Below, in pieces: positions 23,843 to 32,033 of a stretch of 64,000 nucleotides of DNA. Each line of letters starts with the position of its first letter. Within the stretch, counting starts at the first letter, position 1. Position numbers and translations under genes: made by a program. The notes below the pieces were generated by a model. It ran no database searches. It had not been told where the DNA came from and saw nothing but the letters and a program-made list of their open reading frames with translations. This DNA comes from an uncultured Kiloniellaceae bacterium (GTDB lineage: Bacteria > Pseudomonadota > Alphaproteobacteria > Kiloniellales > Kiloniellaceae), in the NCBI GenBank assembly GCA_947493695.1, contig CANLSF010000006.1, positions 62,001-126,000 of the forward strand. Direction: 5' to 3'.

Positions 23843-24965
23843 CGCCGTGATTGAGCTGAGGACAGAGAATTTCGAAGCCTTTTTTGAGGCCCCCTTCGCC
23901 GCCTATGGTACGGATAGCCTTTATGTCTCGCCTATGAAAGGCGACCTTAAGGACGCTCTTTCGAAAGTAAAGAATCCGCTCTTTAAGGGCGAGAGTGACC
24001 TCACGTTTTATACGGCTTACAGAGATGGAAAGCTCTTGGGACGGATCACAGCCCACATCCACGCTGAAAGCAACGCGGCCTTTGGAACCTCGCAGGCATA
24101 CTTTGGCTTTTTCGATTGTGTGGAAGATAGGGACGCTGCGGGCTGCCTTTTAGAAGCTGCCGAAGCATGGGCCAGAAACAAAGGCGCCTCCTCCATCGTC
24201 GGCAACTATAACCTGACTGCGATGCAACAAATCGGCGTCGTATCATCCGGATTTGAGCACGCCCCTTACACCGACCTGATCTACAGTCCTCCCCACATTC
24301 ATAAGCTTCTGGAGGCCGCCGGATACAAAGCTGAGTTTCCGATGACGACCTTCGAAACCCTCCTGGATCAGAATTATCAGCCGCCGGAAATCGGACCGAA
24401 ACAACAAGCCATTCTGGAGGATCCAGACTTTTCATTTGCCCCGATCAACCGGCGCACAATAGACGCAAGGCTGGAGGACGCCCGACAGATTCTCAACGCT
24501 TCTTTCGCGCAGAATCCTCAGTTCCTGCCGGTCAGCCAAGAGGAGTATCACTTTCAGTCGAAAGACATGAAATGGATCATGGATCCAAGGATATCCGCAA
24601 TTCTGCACTACAGGGACGCACCGGCAGCCTGTATAATCTGCATCCCGGACTTGAATCCCTTGCTGAGGAAAGTGCGTTCGCGCTTCGGGCTAGCCTTTCC
24701 TTTTCATTTCCTGCTGCACAGGTTGAAGCGTAAGCGCGCCGTCCTGATCTATTCCGGCGTCATTCCCGAACTTCAAGGTAAGGGCGTCAACCCGCTGGTG
24801 CTGAACAGGGTGATGACCGCGATGCGCGACGCCGGCTACACACATTGCGGCAACACCTGGATAGGGGACTCCAACAAGGCAAGTCTGAGGCAAAAAGAAA
24901 AGATGCTGGCCAGACCGACACACAGATTGCACCTCTATCGAAAATTCCTGGATGCACCAGCATGA
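23832..24965 (+). CDS. GNAT-family protein, YghO-like
   Basis: 377 residues. The N-terminal half matches the large YghO-type GNAT proteins: AAYGTDSLYVSPMKGDLKDALSKVKNPLF, an acetyl-CoA-domain run YFGFFDCVEDRDAAGCLLEAAEAWARNKGASSIVGNYNLT and a following MQQIGVVSSGFEHAPYTDLIYSPPHIHKLLEAAGYKA. A second GNAT element toward the C-terminus, SGVIPELQGKGVNPLVLNRVM, carries the pantetheine loop Q-x-x-G. Family members are annotated widely but have no agreed substrate. Start overlaps the membrane gene by 11 bp and its TGA overlaps the nitroreductase start, so it is the fourth of five coupled genes. It may be the acyl donor-using step of the pathway. Confidence 0.72.
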   Translation: MRADAVIELRTENFEAFFEAPFAAYGTDSLYVSPMKGDLKDALSKVKNPLFKGESDLTFYTAYRDGKLLGRITAHIHAESNAAFGTSQAYFGFFDCVEDRDAAGCLLEAAEAWARNKGASSIVGNYNLTAMQQIGVVSSGFEHAPYTDLIYSPPHIHKLLEAAGYKAEFPMTTFETLLDQNYQPPEIGPKQQAILEDPDFSFAPINRRTIDARLEDARQILNASFAQNPQFLPVSQEEYHFQSKDMKWIMDPRISAILHYRDAPAACIICIPDLNPLLRKVRSRFGLAFPFHFLLHRLKRKRAVLIYSGVIPELQGKGVNPLVLNRVMTAMRDAGYTHCGNTWIGDSNKASLRQKEKMLARPTHRLHLYRKFLDAPA

Positions 24966-25984
24966 TGTTCTCTGCCGCTGAACGAAATGACATTGTGTCG
25001 GAAGCCAATTCTGCGCCGTCAGTCCACAACACCCAGCCAACCCGCTGGCTTTTCAAAGACTCCGAAATCCATCTTTACATCGATGAGGCTCGGATTCTGA
25101 AGGTCGGCGATCCTTCACGTCAGGATGCCGGGATTTCCTGCGGCGCGGCTTTGGAGGGCACTTTGATCGCTCTGTCGAAGCGGCGAATGATTGCAGCAGA
25201 AGTCGTTGATCTCTGGGAGAGTAATGGCGCTTCCAAATATCAGGAATTGACCCAAGTCGCTAAAATCTCGTACGCGCCGAGAGAAGACGGCGTTCAGGAC
25301 GAATTATCAGAGTACGTACCGAAACGTTACACTTGGCGTGGCATGTTCGAATCCTCACCGGATCATGCAATCTCTGAGCTCGTCAATTGGGGACACACAC
25401 ATGCCAACGTTACGATCGTGACGGCACGTGAGGAGGTGAAATTTCTGTCGCGTCTGAACGATGCTATGAGTTTGAGGTTTTTCAAGAGCAAGCCTTACAG
25501 AGACGAGCTCCTTTCCTATATGCGATTCAAAAAATCGCATCCCCTCTGGTCACAGGATGGCCTAAACCTCGACGCCATGCAGCTTTCCGACCTTGAAGGC
25601 ATGGCTGCCAGTATCGCGTTGAAAGATCCTTTCTTCAAAGGGCTGGATATCCTGGGCATAGCCGGTCATCTGATCACGGAGCGCGCAAAGACCGAGTCAG
25701 CTTCGGGCATCCTCTTTTTCACATCTCCGAAGGGGCGCTCCCCGCTTGACACCGGTCGCGAGCTCTATCGCAGATGGCTGGAACTGACCCGTCTGGGGTT
25801 TGTTGCCTGGCCGATGGCGGTTTTAGCCGACGCCCCGGATTCCGCAACCCAATGCGCGGAGCGGTTTCACCTGCCGAAGGACCATAAACTCATCAACGTT
25901 TTCAGAGTGGGTTGGCCGATGGATGGTTACGCGCCCATACCAGCTCGCCTTCCTCTCGAAACTCTGATTCTTGAGAAGCTCTAG
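24962..25984 (+). CDS. Acg-like nitroreductase-family protein
   Basis: 340 residues. The start at 24962 overlaps the preceding TGA (ATGA); an in-frame 39-codon extension would lie inside the previous gene. The motif SEANSAPSVHNTQPTRWLF is the FMN-phosphate entry seen in Acg/Rv3131-type nitroreductases (SxAPSxHNTQPW). FTSPKGRSPLDTGRELYRRWLELTRLGFVAWPMAVLAD is the second flavin block, and INVFRVGWPMDGYAP the 'RxGxP' ending. Acg family proteins are large, monomer-duplicated nitroreductases of uncertain activity; some sequester FMN. Here linkage to the E1-like gene recalls Rv1355c-like fusions and E1/dehydrogenase pairs in peptide-modifying clusters. A flavin-dependent oxidation of the operon's product is plausible. 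It converges with the cytochrome gene. Confidence 0.75.
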   Translation: MMFSAAERNDIVSEANSAPSVHNTQPTRWLFKDSEIHLYIDEARILKVGDPSRQDAGISCGAALEGTLIALSKRRMIAAEVVDLWESNGASKYQELTQVAKISYAPREDGVQDELSEYVPKRYTWRGMFESSPDHAISELVNWGHTHANVTIVTAREEVKFLSRLNDAMSLRFFKSKPYRDELLSYMRFKKSHPLWSQDGLNLDAMQLSDLEGMAASIALKDPFFKGLDILGIAGHLITERAKTESASGILFFTSPKGRSPLDTGRELYRRWLELTRLGFVAWPMAVLADAPDSATQCAERFHLPKDHKLINVFRVGWPMDGYAPIPARLPLETLILEKL

Positions 25985-27675
25985 AGTAGCTTCAGATACT
26001 CCAGCAGAGCACGCTTCTGTCCGTCATCAAGCGGCGCAAACTCTTTCTCATGGCCCTGATTTCCAAGGCCGAACGCAGTCGTATCCACTTCTTCTGACGG
26101 CATCCATGGCTTATGCGTCTCCGGATAACGCCAGACGCCGTCCGACCCGAAATCACCGGCAATACCGACCTTTTCGAGATCCAGGGCATGCCCGCCGACC
26201 CTGAACTTTGCGGGTCGCATCTCAGGATACATCAGGGCCTGCAAAGTCGGAACGCTGCCGTTATGCAGATAGGGTGCGCTTGACCAAAGCCCGGCAAGCG
26301 GTGGTGCCGTATATTCGGTTGCTGCCCGCCCTTGAATGTAAGGGCTGTAGATCGACGCATTTATCGCATCCGCAATATCAGCACCCGTAAGTTCAATACG
26401 GCGTCTGTCCGTACCGACATCGACATAGGTGTTTGGAAAAGACAGCAGCGCCGGCACTTCAAGACTCTCGTCATATGATCCGTGGCAGGCGGAACAGTGA
26501 TCCCGATAAACCTGTTGTCCATCCGCCAGTAAGGAAACGTCCAATGGCCGTGGATAGGACTGAGGCCTGTAGTCTTTCATCCACAGCATAACATCTTCCA
26601 TATCACCGATATGGCTGATGGCAACCTCGGGCGTTACGCCCATCGAAGGTATCGTGACAAAGGTCGCTATGCCGGCGAGCGCCTGCAGACGCTCCTGCGT
26701 GATGTCGGCAGGTTCTGTGGTGTTGGGGGCCTCTCTCGCAGGAACAACATAAGTTCCCGTGTTCAGGAAACGATCCCGGAAAACCCGACTCCCCAGATCA
26801 GGAATCGAATTGAAAACGCTGTGTTCGATAACTGTAGACTGATCTTCCAGGCCCAGCTTTACCCGGAGTGAGTCCAGACCGTTCGTTAATCCGGGTAGTG
26901 CGCTCTTGAAAGGAAGCAATCGGCCGGTCGTCGTTTCCAGTTCCTGAATGCGCTTCCGGATTGCGGGCAGTACGATGAGCTTCAATGTATAGCGCTCACG
27001 GATCGCTAAGTCAGGGTACAGCTTGTCGATTGCCGCCCAGAGCATTTCCTGCTTCTCATCCCGGCTGTAGGTCAACAGCGCCGCATAGATCGCATTGCTG
27101 TAGGACTCCAGGTTGATCGAAGTGTTGGGCGCCCCCAGCCATACGCGATCGGGATCAGGCGACCCGCTCTCGTCGTAGACCACCCCGCTATGGCAAGCCG
27201 GACACCCGATGTTCGCGATCGTGACGGCGGTGGGTGGCAGCAGTCTTTTTGCCAGGCCGACGTTTTGACCGACAGGATATTGCAAGTCGGGATTGGCCAG
27301 AGCGTCCGGCCAGTTCTCGAACTTCCGAGGTGTATGGAAACCAAAGCTTTTGTATATGTCCCGTACGGCTTCAGGATTGACGCGCTCAAGATCACCGTTG
27401 GCCGTTGACAGGGAAAGGGATGCGGTCAGAACCACCCAGGGGGCCGCGGACACCTTTAAAGTATCAGAAGTGAGAGCTGAAAAATCGCCCTGGGCAAAGT
27501 AGACGATGCCCTTTTCTCCAGCGCTCAAATCCGCATCCGAAAATCTGGCGAGCGCTGCAGAAGATGCCTTCAACTCTCCCTTAAAGGCGCCTTTTATATC
27601 ACCATCCGCGATCAATAAGGCCGCGATAACAACAACAAAGCCGCCAACGAGATAGCGCAGCACAGCAAACTTCAT
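25981..27675 (-). CDS. Di-heme c-type cytochrome, peroxidase/RoxA-like superfamily
   Basis: 564 residues with an N-terminal membrane anchor or signal (LRYLVGGFVVVIAALLIADG). Two CxxCH heme motifs are visible: IGCPACHSGVVYD (about residue 158) and HCSACHGSYDES (about residue 401). The C-terminal block PPLAGLWSSAPYLHNGSVPTLQALM is the distinctive W-x-x-A/T-P-Y-L-H-N-G-S-V-P-T-L sequence of MauG/cytochrome c peroxidase/RoxA relatives, and its His or Tyr can act in heme chemistry. Length (RoxA about 680, CcP about 330) and the single distal copy of each heme suggest a RoxA-like enzyme rather than a classical peroxidase. It converges (4-bp overlap) with the nitroreductase gene. Periplasmic. Substrate unknown. 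Confidence 0.78.
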   Translation of the reverse strand: MKFAVLRYLVGGFVVVIAALLIADGDIKGAFKGELKASSAALARFSDADLSAGEKGIVYFAQGDFSALTSDTLKVSAAPWVVLTASLSLSTANGDLERVNPEAVRDIYKSFGFHTPRKFENWPDALANPDLQYPVGQNVGLAKRLLPPTAVTIANIGCPACHSGVVYDESGSPDPDRVWLGAPNTSINLESYSNAIYAALLTYSRDEKQEMLWAAIDKLYPDLAIRERYTLKLIVLPAIRKRIQELETTTGRLLPFKSALPGLTNGLDSLRVKLGLEDQSTVIEHSVFNSIPDLGSRVFRDRFLNTGTYVVPAREAPNTTEPADITQERLQALAGIATFVTIPSMGVTPEVAISHIGDMEDVMLWMKDYRPQSYPRPLDVSLLADGQQVYRDHCSACHGSYDESLEVPALLSFPNTYVDVGTDRRRIELTGADIADAINASIYSPYIQGRAATEYTAPPLAGLWSSAPYLHNGSVPTLQALMYPEMRPAKFRVGGHALDLEKVGIAGDFGSDGVWRYPETHKPWMPSEEVDTTAFGLGNQGHEKEFAPLDDGQKRALLEYLKLL

Positions 27676-27793
27676 AATATGACGCCTATTCTCCGCTCAG
27701 AAACGACCGCAGATCAATTTATGCCTCACTATGAAGAGTTATGCCTCTGGTTTTCAACACCTTATCGCTCTTTTGAGCATCGTTGACAGGCTT

Positions 27794-28543
27794 CTAGTAG
27801 GTCGCACGTCCACCAGAGAGATCAAACACGGCACCGGTGGTGAAGGAGTTTTCCTCCGAACACATCCAGGCGATCATGGAGGCGATCTCGTCAACAGTGA
27901 CGAAGCGTCCGCGCGGGATCTTCGATAGCATGTAATCGATAAATTCGTCGGTCACCTGATCCAGGATACGCGTTTTTGCGGTCGCCGGTGTGACGCAGTT
28001 CACAGCGATATTGTGCCCCGCCATCTCCTTCCCCAGTGACTTGGTCAGGGCAATGACCGCCGCCTTGGACGCGGAGTATGCCGAGGCATTCGGGTTGCCT
28101 TCCTTACCGGCGATCGAAGCAATATTGACAATGCGGCCGTAGTCCTTCGCCACCATGCCAGGGATCACGGCTTTACAGCAGTGGAAGATTCCATCCAGGT
28201 TCACCGCCTGAACCTTGCGCCACATATCGACGGGGTATTCGGCAAGCGTGTGGGTCGGACCGGCGATCCCGGCACTGTTGACCAATACGTCTATCGCGCC
28301 GAACTGTGCCTCCGTTTCGCGCGCCGCCTGAGCGACAGACTCATAGTCACTCACATCGACCGCGCAATAGATCAGCTGATCCTGCGGCAGGGCTTTTACT
28401 TTGGCTTCCGGGGCGTCAATGTCCATATCCCAGACCGCCGCGCGGGCACCTGACGTTACAAGACGCTCCACCACCGCCGCACCGATACCGTTGGCACCGC
28501 CGGTAACCGCGACCACCTTGTTCGAATAATCATACTTGTTCAT
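27794..28543 (-). CDS. SDR-family dehydrogenase of the sugar-catabolic operon
   Basis: 249 residues (start at the ATG with AAGGA upstream). A classical short-chain dehydrogenase: TGGANGIGAAVVERL is the NAD(P) loop, DVSDYESVAQ and NSAGIAG the co-enzyme and structural motifs, NIASIAGKEGNPNASAYSASK gives catalytic Ser, Tyr and Lys, and LSGGRATY ends the chain. It is last in a unit with the enolase-like and APH-like genes, reading from the sugar transporter, with 45 bp between it and the enolase. In such operons SDRs oxidise a sugar, sugar acid or deoxy-sugar acid. Co-factor preference (Asp after beta-2, DMDIDAPEAK) suggests NAD. Substrate unassigned. Confidence 0.85.
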   Translation of the reverse strand: MNKYDYSNKVVAVTGGANGIGAAVVERLVTSGARAAVWDMDIDAPEAKVKALPQDQLIYCAVDVSDYESVAQAARETEAQFGAIDVLVNSAGIAGPTHTLAEYPVDMWRKVQAVNLDGIFHCCKAVIPGMVAKDYGRIVNIASIAGKEGNPNASAYSASKAAVIALTKSLGKEMAGHNIAVNCVTPATAKTRILDQVTDEFIDYMLSKIPRGRFVTVDEIASMIAWMCSEENSFTTGAVFDLSGGRATY

Positions 28544-28588
28544 CACTTATCCTTTCCATCTGCAAGCCTGTCGCCACAGAATTGTAAT

Positions 28589-29905
28589 TCACGATGCCAC
28601 ACCGTTTCGCCCTTTGCCCCACCATGTGTTGGCGAGCGGCGCACCACCGACAAAAGCATTCTCTCCCATCTCGTCCTGAATGCGCAGACATTCGTTCCAC
28701 TTGGCCATGCGTTCCGAGCGGGTGAAAGAACCGACTTTGAGCTGACCTGCATTCAGCCCGATCGAAAGGTGGCTGATCGACAGATCCTCGGTTTCGCCTG
28801 AACGTGCTGAGACAACGCCGCGATAGCCTGCTTTGCGGGCCGCTGAGAGTGTCGCAATGGACTCCGTCACTGTACCGGCCTGATTGACCTTGATCAGCAC
28901 GGCATTGCAAGCACCGTCATCTGCTGCTGCCTCAACCAACCCGGCGTTCGTGACCAGATAGTCGTCGCCAATGATCTGCACACGATCTCCGTATGCCCGC
29001 GTGAAGGCCCGCATGCCCTCACGGTCATCTTCGGCCAGTGGATCTTCAATGGAGGCAATCGGGTAGCTGTTGATCCAACTGCCCAGCATCGCGATCATCT
29101 CGTCGGAACTCAGTGTCCGGTCCTCAAGTGCCAAACGATAGCCGCCGTCCTGTGCGAACTCAGACGCGGCAATATCGAGTGAAATCACAACCCGGTTTCC
29201 AGGCTTTTCACCCGCCGCCTCAATGGCCGTCACAAGCGTTTCAAGTGCTTCCTCGTTACTATCGAAAACCGGCCACCAGCCGCCTTCGTCCGCAACGCCG
29301 ACGCTCCGTCCCTTGCGCGCCATAATCTCCCCAGCGGCAGCGTAGATCTCCGCGGTAACTTCCAGCGCTTCGTCAAAGCTCTCTGCACCGGGAACCATGA
29401 CCATAAAGTCCTGCACGTCGACACGCCGACCTGCATGTGCGCCGCCACCAAAAATCTGAATCTCAGCCAGAGGTATGCTCGCCTCCTCTCCATAAGTCTG
29501 CGCAACATATTTCCACAGCGGCAGGTTCATGCCGGCGGCTGCCGCATGCAATACTGCAAGAGAGGTCGCGACCATTGCATTCCCTCCAAGCTCGGATTTC
29601 AAGGGCGTTCCATCGAGCTCAATCAGTGTTGAGTCAACGCCTGCCTGATCCAACGCGTCTTTGCCCACCAGCGCCGAAGCAATCCTGCCGTTGACGTTGG
29701 CGATGGCAGCTTTTACATCCAGGCCGCGCAAGCGCGATCCGCCATCACGCAAATCCACTGCCTCTCGCGTTCCCCGTGACGCGCCCGCCGGCGCGATAGC
29801 CCTTCCTCGCGCGCCCCCTTCCAGATCAACAGTCACCTCCACTGTCGGGTTGCCCCGGCTGTCCCAGACGCGGTGGGCCTGGAGCGATTTAATTCCTGTC
29901 TTCAT
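28589..29905 (-). CDS. Divergent enolase-like enzyme (altered active site)
   Basis: 438 residues, full-length enolase fold. DSRGNPTVEV, GASRGTREAVDLRDG, IFGGGAHAGRRVDVQDFM, VGVADEGGWWP, LDIAASEF, SIEDPLAEDD, GDDYLVTN and LIKVNQAGT follow the enolase order. Against E. coli Eno: Ser-43, Glu-207, the metal ligands Asp-244, Glu-287 and Asp-314, and Lys-339 and Lys-390 are kept. But Glu-168 becomes Asp-166 (QDFM for QEFM), and the SHRSGETED loop reads SARSGETED, so the catalytic loop His is Ala-367. The gene lies inside a sugar operon between a kinase and an SDR. It is probably a paralogue processing a related 2-phospho sugar acid or a modified substrate rather than the glycolytic eno, which should exist elsewhere. 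No gene symbol is given. Confidence 0.8.
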   Translation of the reverse strand: MKTGIKSLQAHRVWDSRGNPTVEVTVDLEGGARGRAIAPAGASRGTREAVDLRDGGSRLRGLDVKAAIANVNGRIASALVGKDALDQAGVDSTLIELDGTPLKSELGGNAMVATSLAVLHAAAAGMNLPLWKYVAQTYGEEASIPLAEIQIFGGGAHAGRRVDVQDFMVMVPGAESFDEALEVTAEIYAAAGEIMARKGRSVGVADEGGWWPVFDSNEEALETLVTAIEAAGEKPGNRVVISLDIAASEFAQDGGYRLALEDRTLSSDEMIAMLGSWINSYPIASIEDPLAEDDREGMRAFTRAYGDRVQIIGDDYLVTNAGLVEAAADDGACNAVLIKVNQAGTVTESIATLSAARKAGYRGVVSARSGETEDLSISHLSIGLNAGQLKVGSFTRSERMAKWNECLRIQDEMGENAFVGGAPLANTWWGKGRNGVAS

Positions 29906-30936
29906 CGTTGTACTTCACAGTCTTCAGCTATCACGTCGATCAAATCCAGCAAACGGCAAACCGGGCGTGCAATGAGAGGGACGGTCAGCGCACGAATTCG
30001 CGCCTGATCCGTTTCGGATAGATATTCGACCGGCGACTTTCCGTCGACCCTCGCCAGCATCAACGCGGGCAGCAAAGCAGCAACCCGGGCCTCCAATGCC
30101 ATCGCATCTTCCCAGTTTACAAAAAGCGCGTAAGTACCCCAGAACCGCAGCACCGAGGCCAGCAGGCTTCTCTTAGACTCCGGGAGGTGCAAGGCCTTGA
30201 GGAACAAATGGTTCAGGCAAAACGCCAGATCGAAACAAGGATCCCCCATAGTGGCGCATTCGGCATCCAGGATGATGGGTTTACCGTCCCGGAAGAGGAT
30301 ATTCTTCGGACTGACATCGCCGTGCACCAGAACCCTGTCAGCCTCATACAGCGAGGTCACAAGTTCGCTCAGACGCGGCGCCAGGTCCGGATGTTTACTT
30401 GCCGTAAAGCTCAGATAGGGCTCAAGTCTGAGCGCACGGAAGTCATCCCGGTTCTGGAAAGGACTGCGGTCAAAGCCGGATAGAGTTGACGCTGCATGGA
30501 TCGCACCCAGGACAGCGGCGACCGCTTCCGCCTCGCCCCGATCGGGCTCGGATGCCAGCAACGCATCTTTCCAGAGATAAACCGTTTCGCCGGTCAGATA
30601 CTCCATGGCGAAGCCATTGTCCGACGCGGACCAGCCGAAGAGCTTCGGAACGTTCCCAGGCGCGCAAGTGGCGGCAGCGGTCAGCCAGGCGAACTCGGCC
30701 TTATTGCGATGAACCGGCGCATGCCAATCCTCCGCGACCTTCAGCTTCGCGAGCGCGAACTTCACGCAAACCTCACGCCCCGGCAGCGAGACGACGGCAA
30801 TGTCCGAGGCCACGCCACCGGTCAAAGGCCGAACTGCGAGCACATCGTTTTCCCCGGCAATTCCGAGGTTGGCGATCAGCTTTGCGCAGCGTTGTTCAAA
30901 AGCTTCAGACACAGGAACCAAACCGCAGAATTGCAT
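29902..30936 (-). CDS. Phosphotransferase-family (APH/choline-kinase-fold) kinase
   Basis: 344 residues. The kinase core is evident: VLAVRPLTGGVASDIAVVSL (Gly-rich loop) and REVCVKFALAKLK (Lys), VLVHGDVSPKNILF (Brenner HGDxxxxN catalytic loop) and ILDAECATMGDPCFDLAFCL (metal-binding D-x-E/D..GDP..DLA). That combination is the APH/ChoK family, which phosphorylates small hydroxyls on sugars, choline, antibiotics or amino alcohols. The stop overlaps the enolase-like start by four bases (ATGA), and the transporter permease gene ends 58 bp upstream. In this operon a sugar or sugar-acid kinase making the substrate of the enolase-like protein is the simplest reading. No drug-resistance context. Confidence 0.82.
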   Translation of the reverse strand: MQFCGLVPVSEAFEQRCAKLIANLGIAGENDVLAVRPLTGGVASDIAVVSLPGREVCVKFALAKLKVAEDWHAPVHRNKAEFAWLTAAATCAPGNVPKLFGWSASDNGFAMEYLTGETVYLWKDALLASEPDRGEAEAVAAVLGAIHAASTLSGFDRSPFQNRDDFRALRLEPYLSFTASKHPDLAPRLSELVTSLYEADRVLVHGDVSPKNILFRDGKPIILDAECATMGDPCFDLAFCLNHLFLKALHLPESKRSLLASVLRFWGTYALFVNWEDAMALEARVAALLPALMLARVDGKSPVEYLSETDQARIRALTVPLIARPVCRLLDLIDVIAEDCEVQR

Positions 30937-30994
30937 AGAACATCAGGTAAACAGATCAGCTTTTCAAAGGTCCAAGATCAAGAGGAATTCTGCT

Positions 30995-32026
30995 TTAGCG
31001 GCCTGTGACAGATTGCCCTCTCACGCGGCGTTCGATGATGGTCTGCAATACCACCGAGATCACAATCACAAGTCCAAAACAGAGCTGCGTATAGAAGGCA
31101 TTGATCCCCGCCGAGACAACACCGGCATTGATGGCTCCGATGATGTAGGAGGCGACGAAGGTCCCCACCATCGAGCCTGTGCCGCCAAAGACCGAGGTGC
31201 CGCCGAGGAAGACCGAGGCAATGGTGTTCAGGAGAAAACCTTCGCCCGTTGTCGGCCAGAAATAGTAGCCATAGAACGAGGTCAGCAGGCCCGACAGCAC
31301 TGCGACCAGCCCGACCAGAACAAAGGCGCGGACTTTAACCGAGACCGTATTGATCCCCATCAGGCGGGCACTGGTTGGGTTGTCACCAACCAGAAAGACA
31401 TGCGCACCGAAGCGGGTCCGGTTCAGCAGCAGCCACATGATGACACCGATCGCTATCATCCAGAGGGTCTGAACCGGAAAGCCGAAGACGGGATCGCGGA
31501 AGATCGCGTGCATAATCGGATAGTCCGCGCGGGTCAGCGGCACGCCTGTGCCGTTCATCAGGACCAGTTCAAGGCCGCGGTAAAGAAACGAAGTCCCGAT
31601 GGTAATCACCAGCGACGGAATGTTGAGTTTGGCCACCAGAAAGCCGTTGAGCAATCCACAGAGACCGCCTGTCGCAAAGGCCACCGTCAACCCCACGTAC
31701 CAAGGGAGATCGCCATGGGCTGTTGTCAGCGCAAAGGCCGCGGTTCCCAATGCCATGATGGAAGGGAAAGACAGATCAATCTCGCCGGTGATGACGACAA
31801 AGGTCAACGCCAGTGCAATCAGACCGAACTGCGGTGTGGTCTGGGCAAAAGCAACGTAGATATCGATGTCGGTGAAGACCGCAGGCGCAGCAATGACAAA
31901 TGCCAGCCACATGGCGAGGCCCACGCCGATGATGCCGAACTGGCTGCCGTAGCGGCGAAACGCGGAGGGCGGCGCGGTGCTGTTGTCCGTAGGCTTTGCT
32001 TTGGAGTTGGCGTTTTCCGTCGTCAT
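30995..32026 (-). CDS. Sugar ABC transporter permease (FrcC/RbsC-like)
   Basis: 343 residues from the ATG at 32026 with GGAG 10 bp upstream; an upstream 17-codon extension overlaps the ATPase gene and is rejected. Eight to ten transmembrane helices, with the BPD_transp_2 signature 'TFVVITGEIDLSFPSIMALG' near helix 4 and the EAA-like loop LMGINTVSVKVRAFVLVGLVAVLSGL, then FLGGTSVFGGTGSMVGTFVASYIIGAINAGV typical of RbsC/FrcC/XylH. It forms the inner-membrane channel for a monosaccharide. The FrcC-type single permease pairs with the single-domain ATPase just upstream, as in the fructose/ribose Frc systems of rhizobia. Sugar specificity cannot be read from the permease. Confidence 0.9.
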   Translation of the reverse strand: MTTENANSKAKPTDNSTAPPSAFRRYGSQFGIIGVGLAMWLAFVIAAPAVFTDIDIYVAFAQTTPQFGLIALALTFVVITGEIDLSFPSIMALGTAAFALTTAHGDLPWYVGLTVAFATGGLCGLLNGFLVAKLNIPSLVITIGTSFLYRGLELVLMNGTGVPLTRADYPIMHAIFRDPVFGFPVQTLWMIAIGVIMWLLLNRTRFGAHVFLVGDNPTSARLMGINTVSVKVRAFVLVGLVAVLSGLLTSFYGYYFWPTTGEGFLLNTIASVFLGGTSVFGGTGSMVGTFVASYIIGAINAGVVSAGINAFYTQLCFGLVIVISVVLQTIIERRVRGQSVTGR

Positions 32027-32033
32027 TCTGCTG

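Noticed and set aside
28589-29905. Naming the gene eno as the housekeeping enolase
   Set aside because: Operon setting, SARSGETED loop and Asp-166 point to a paralogue.
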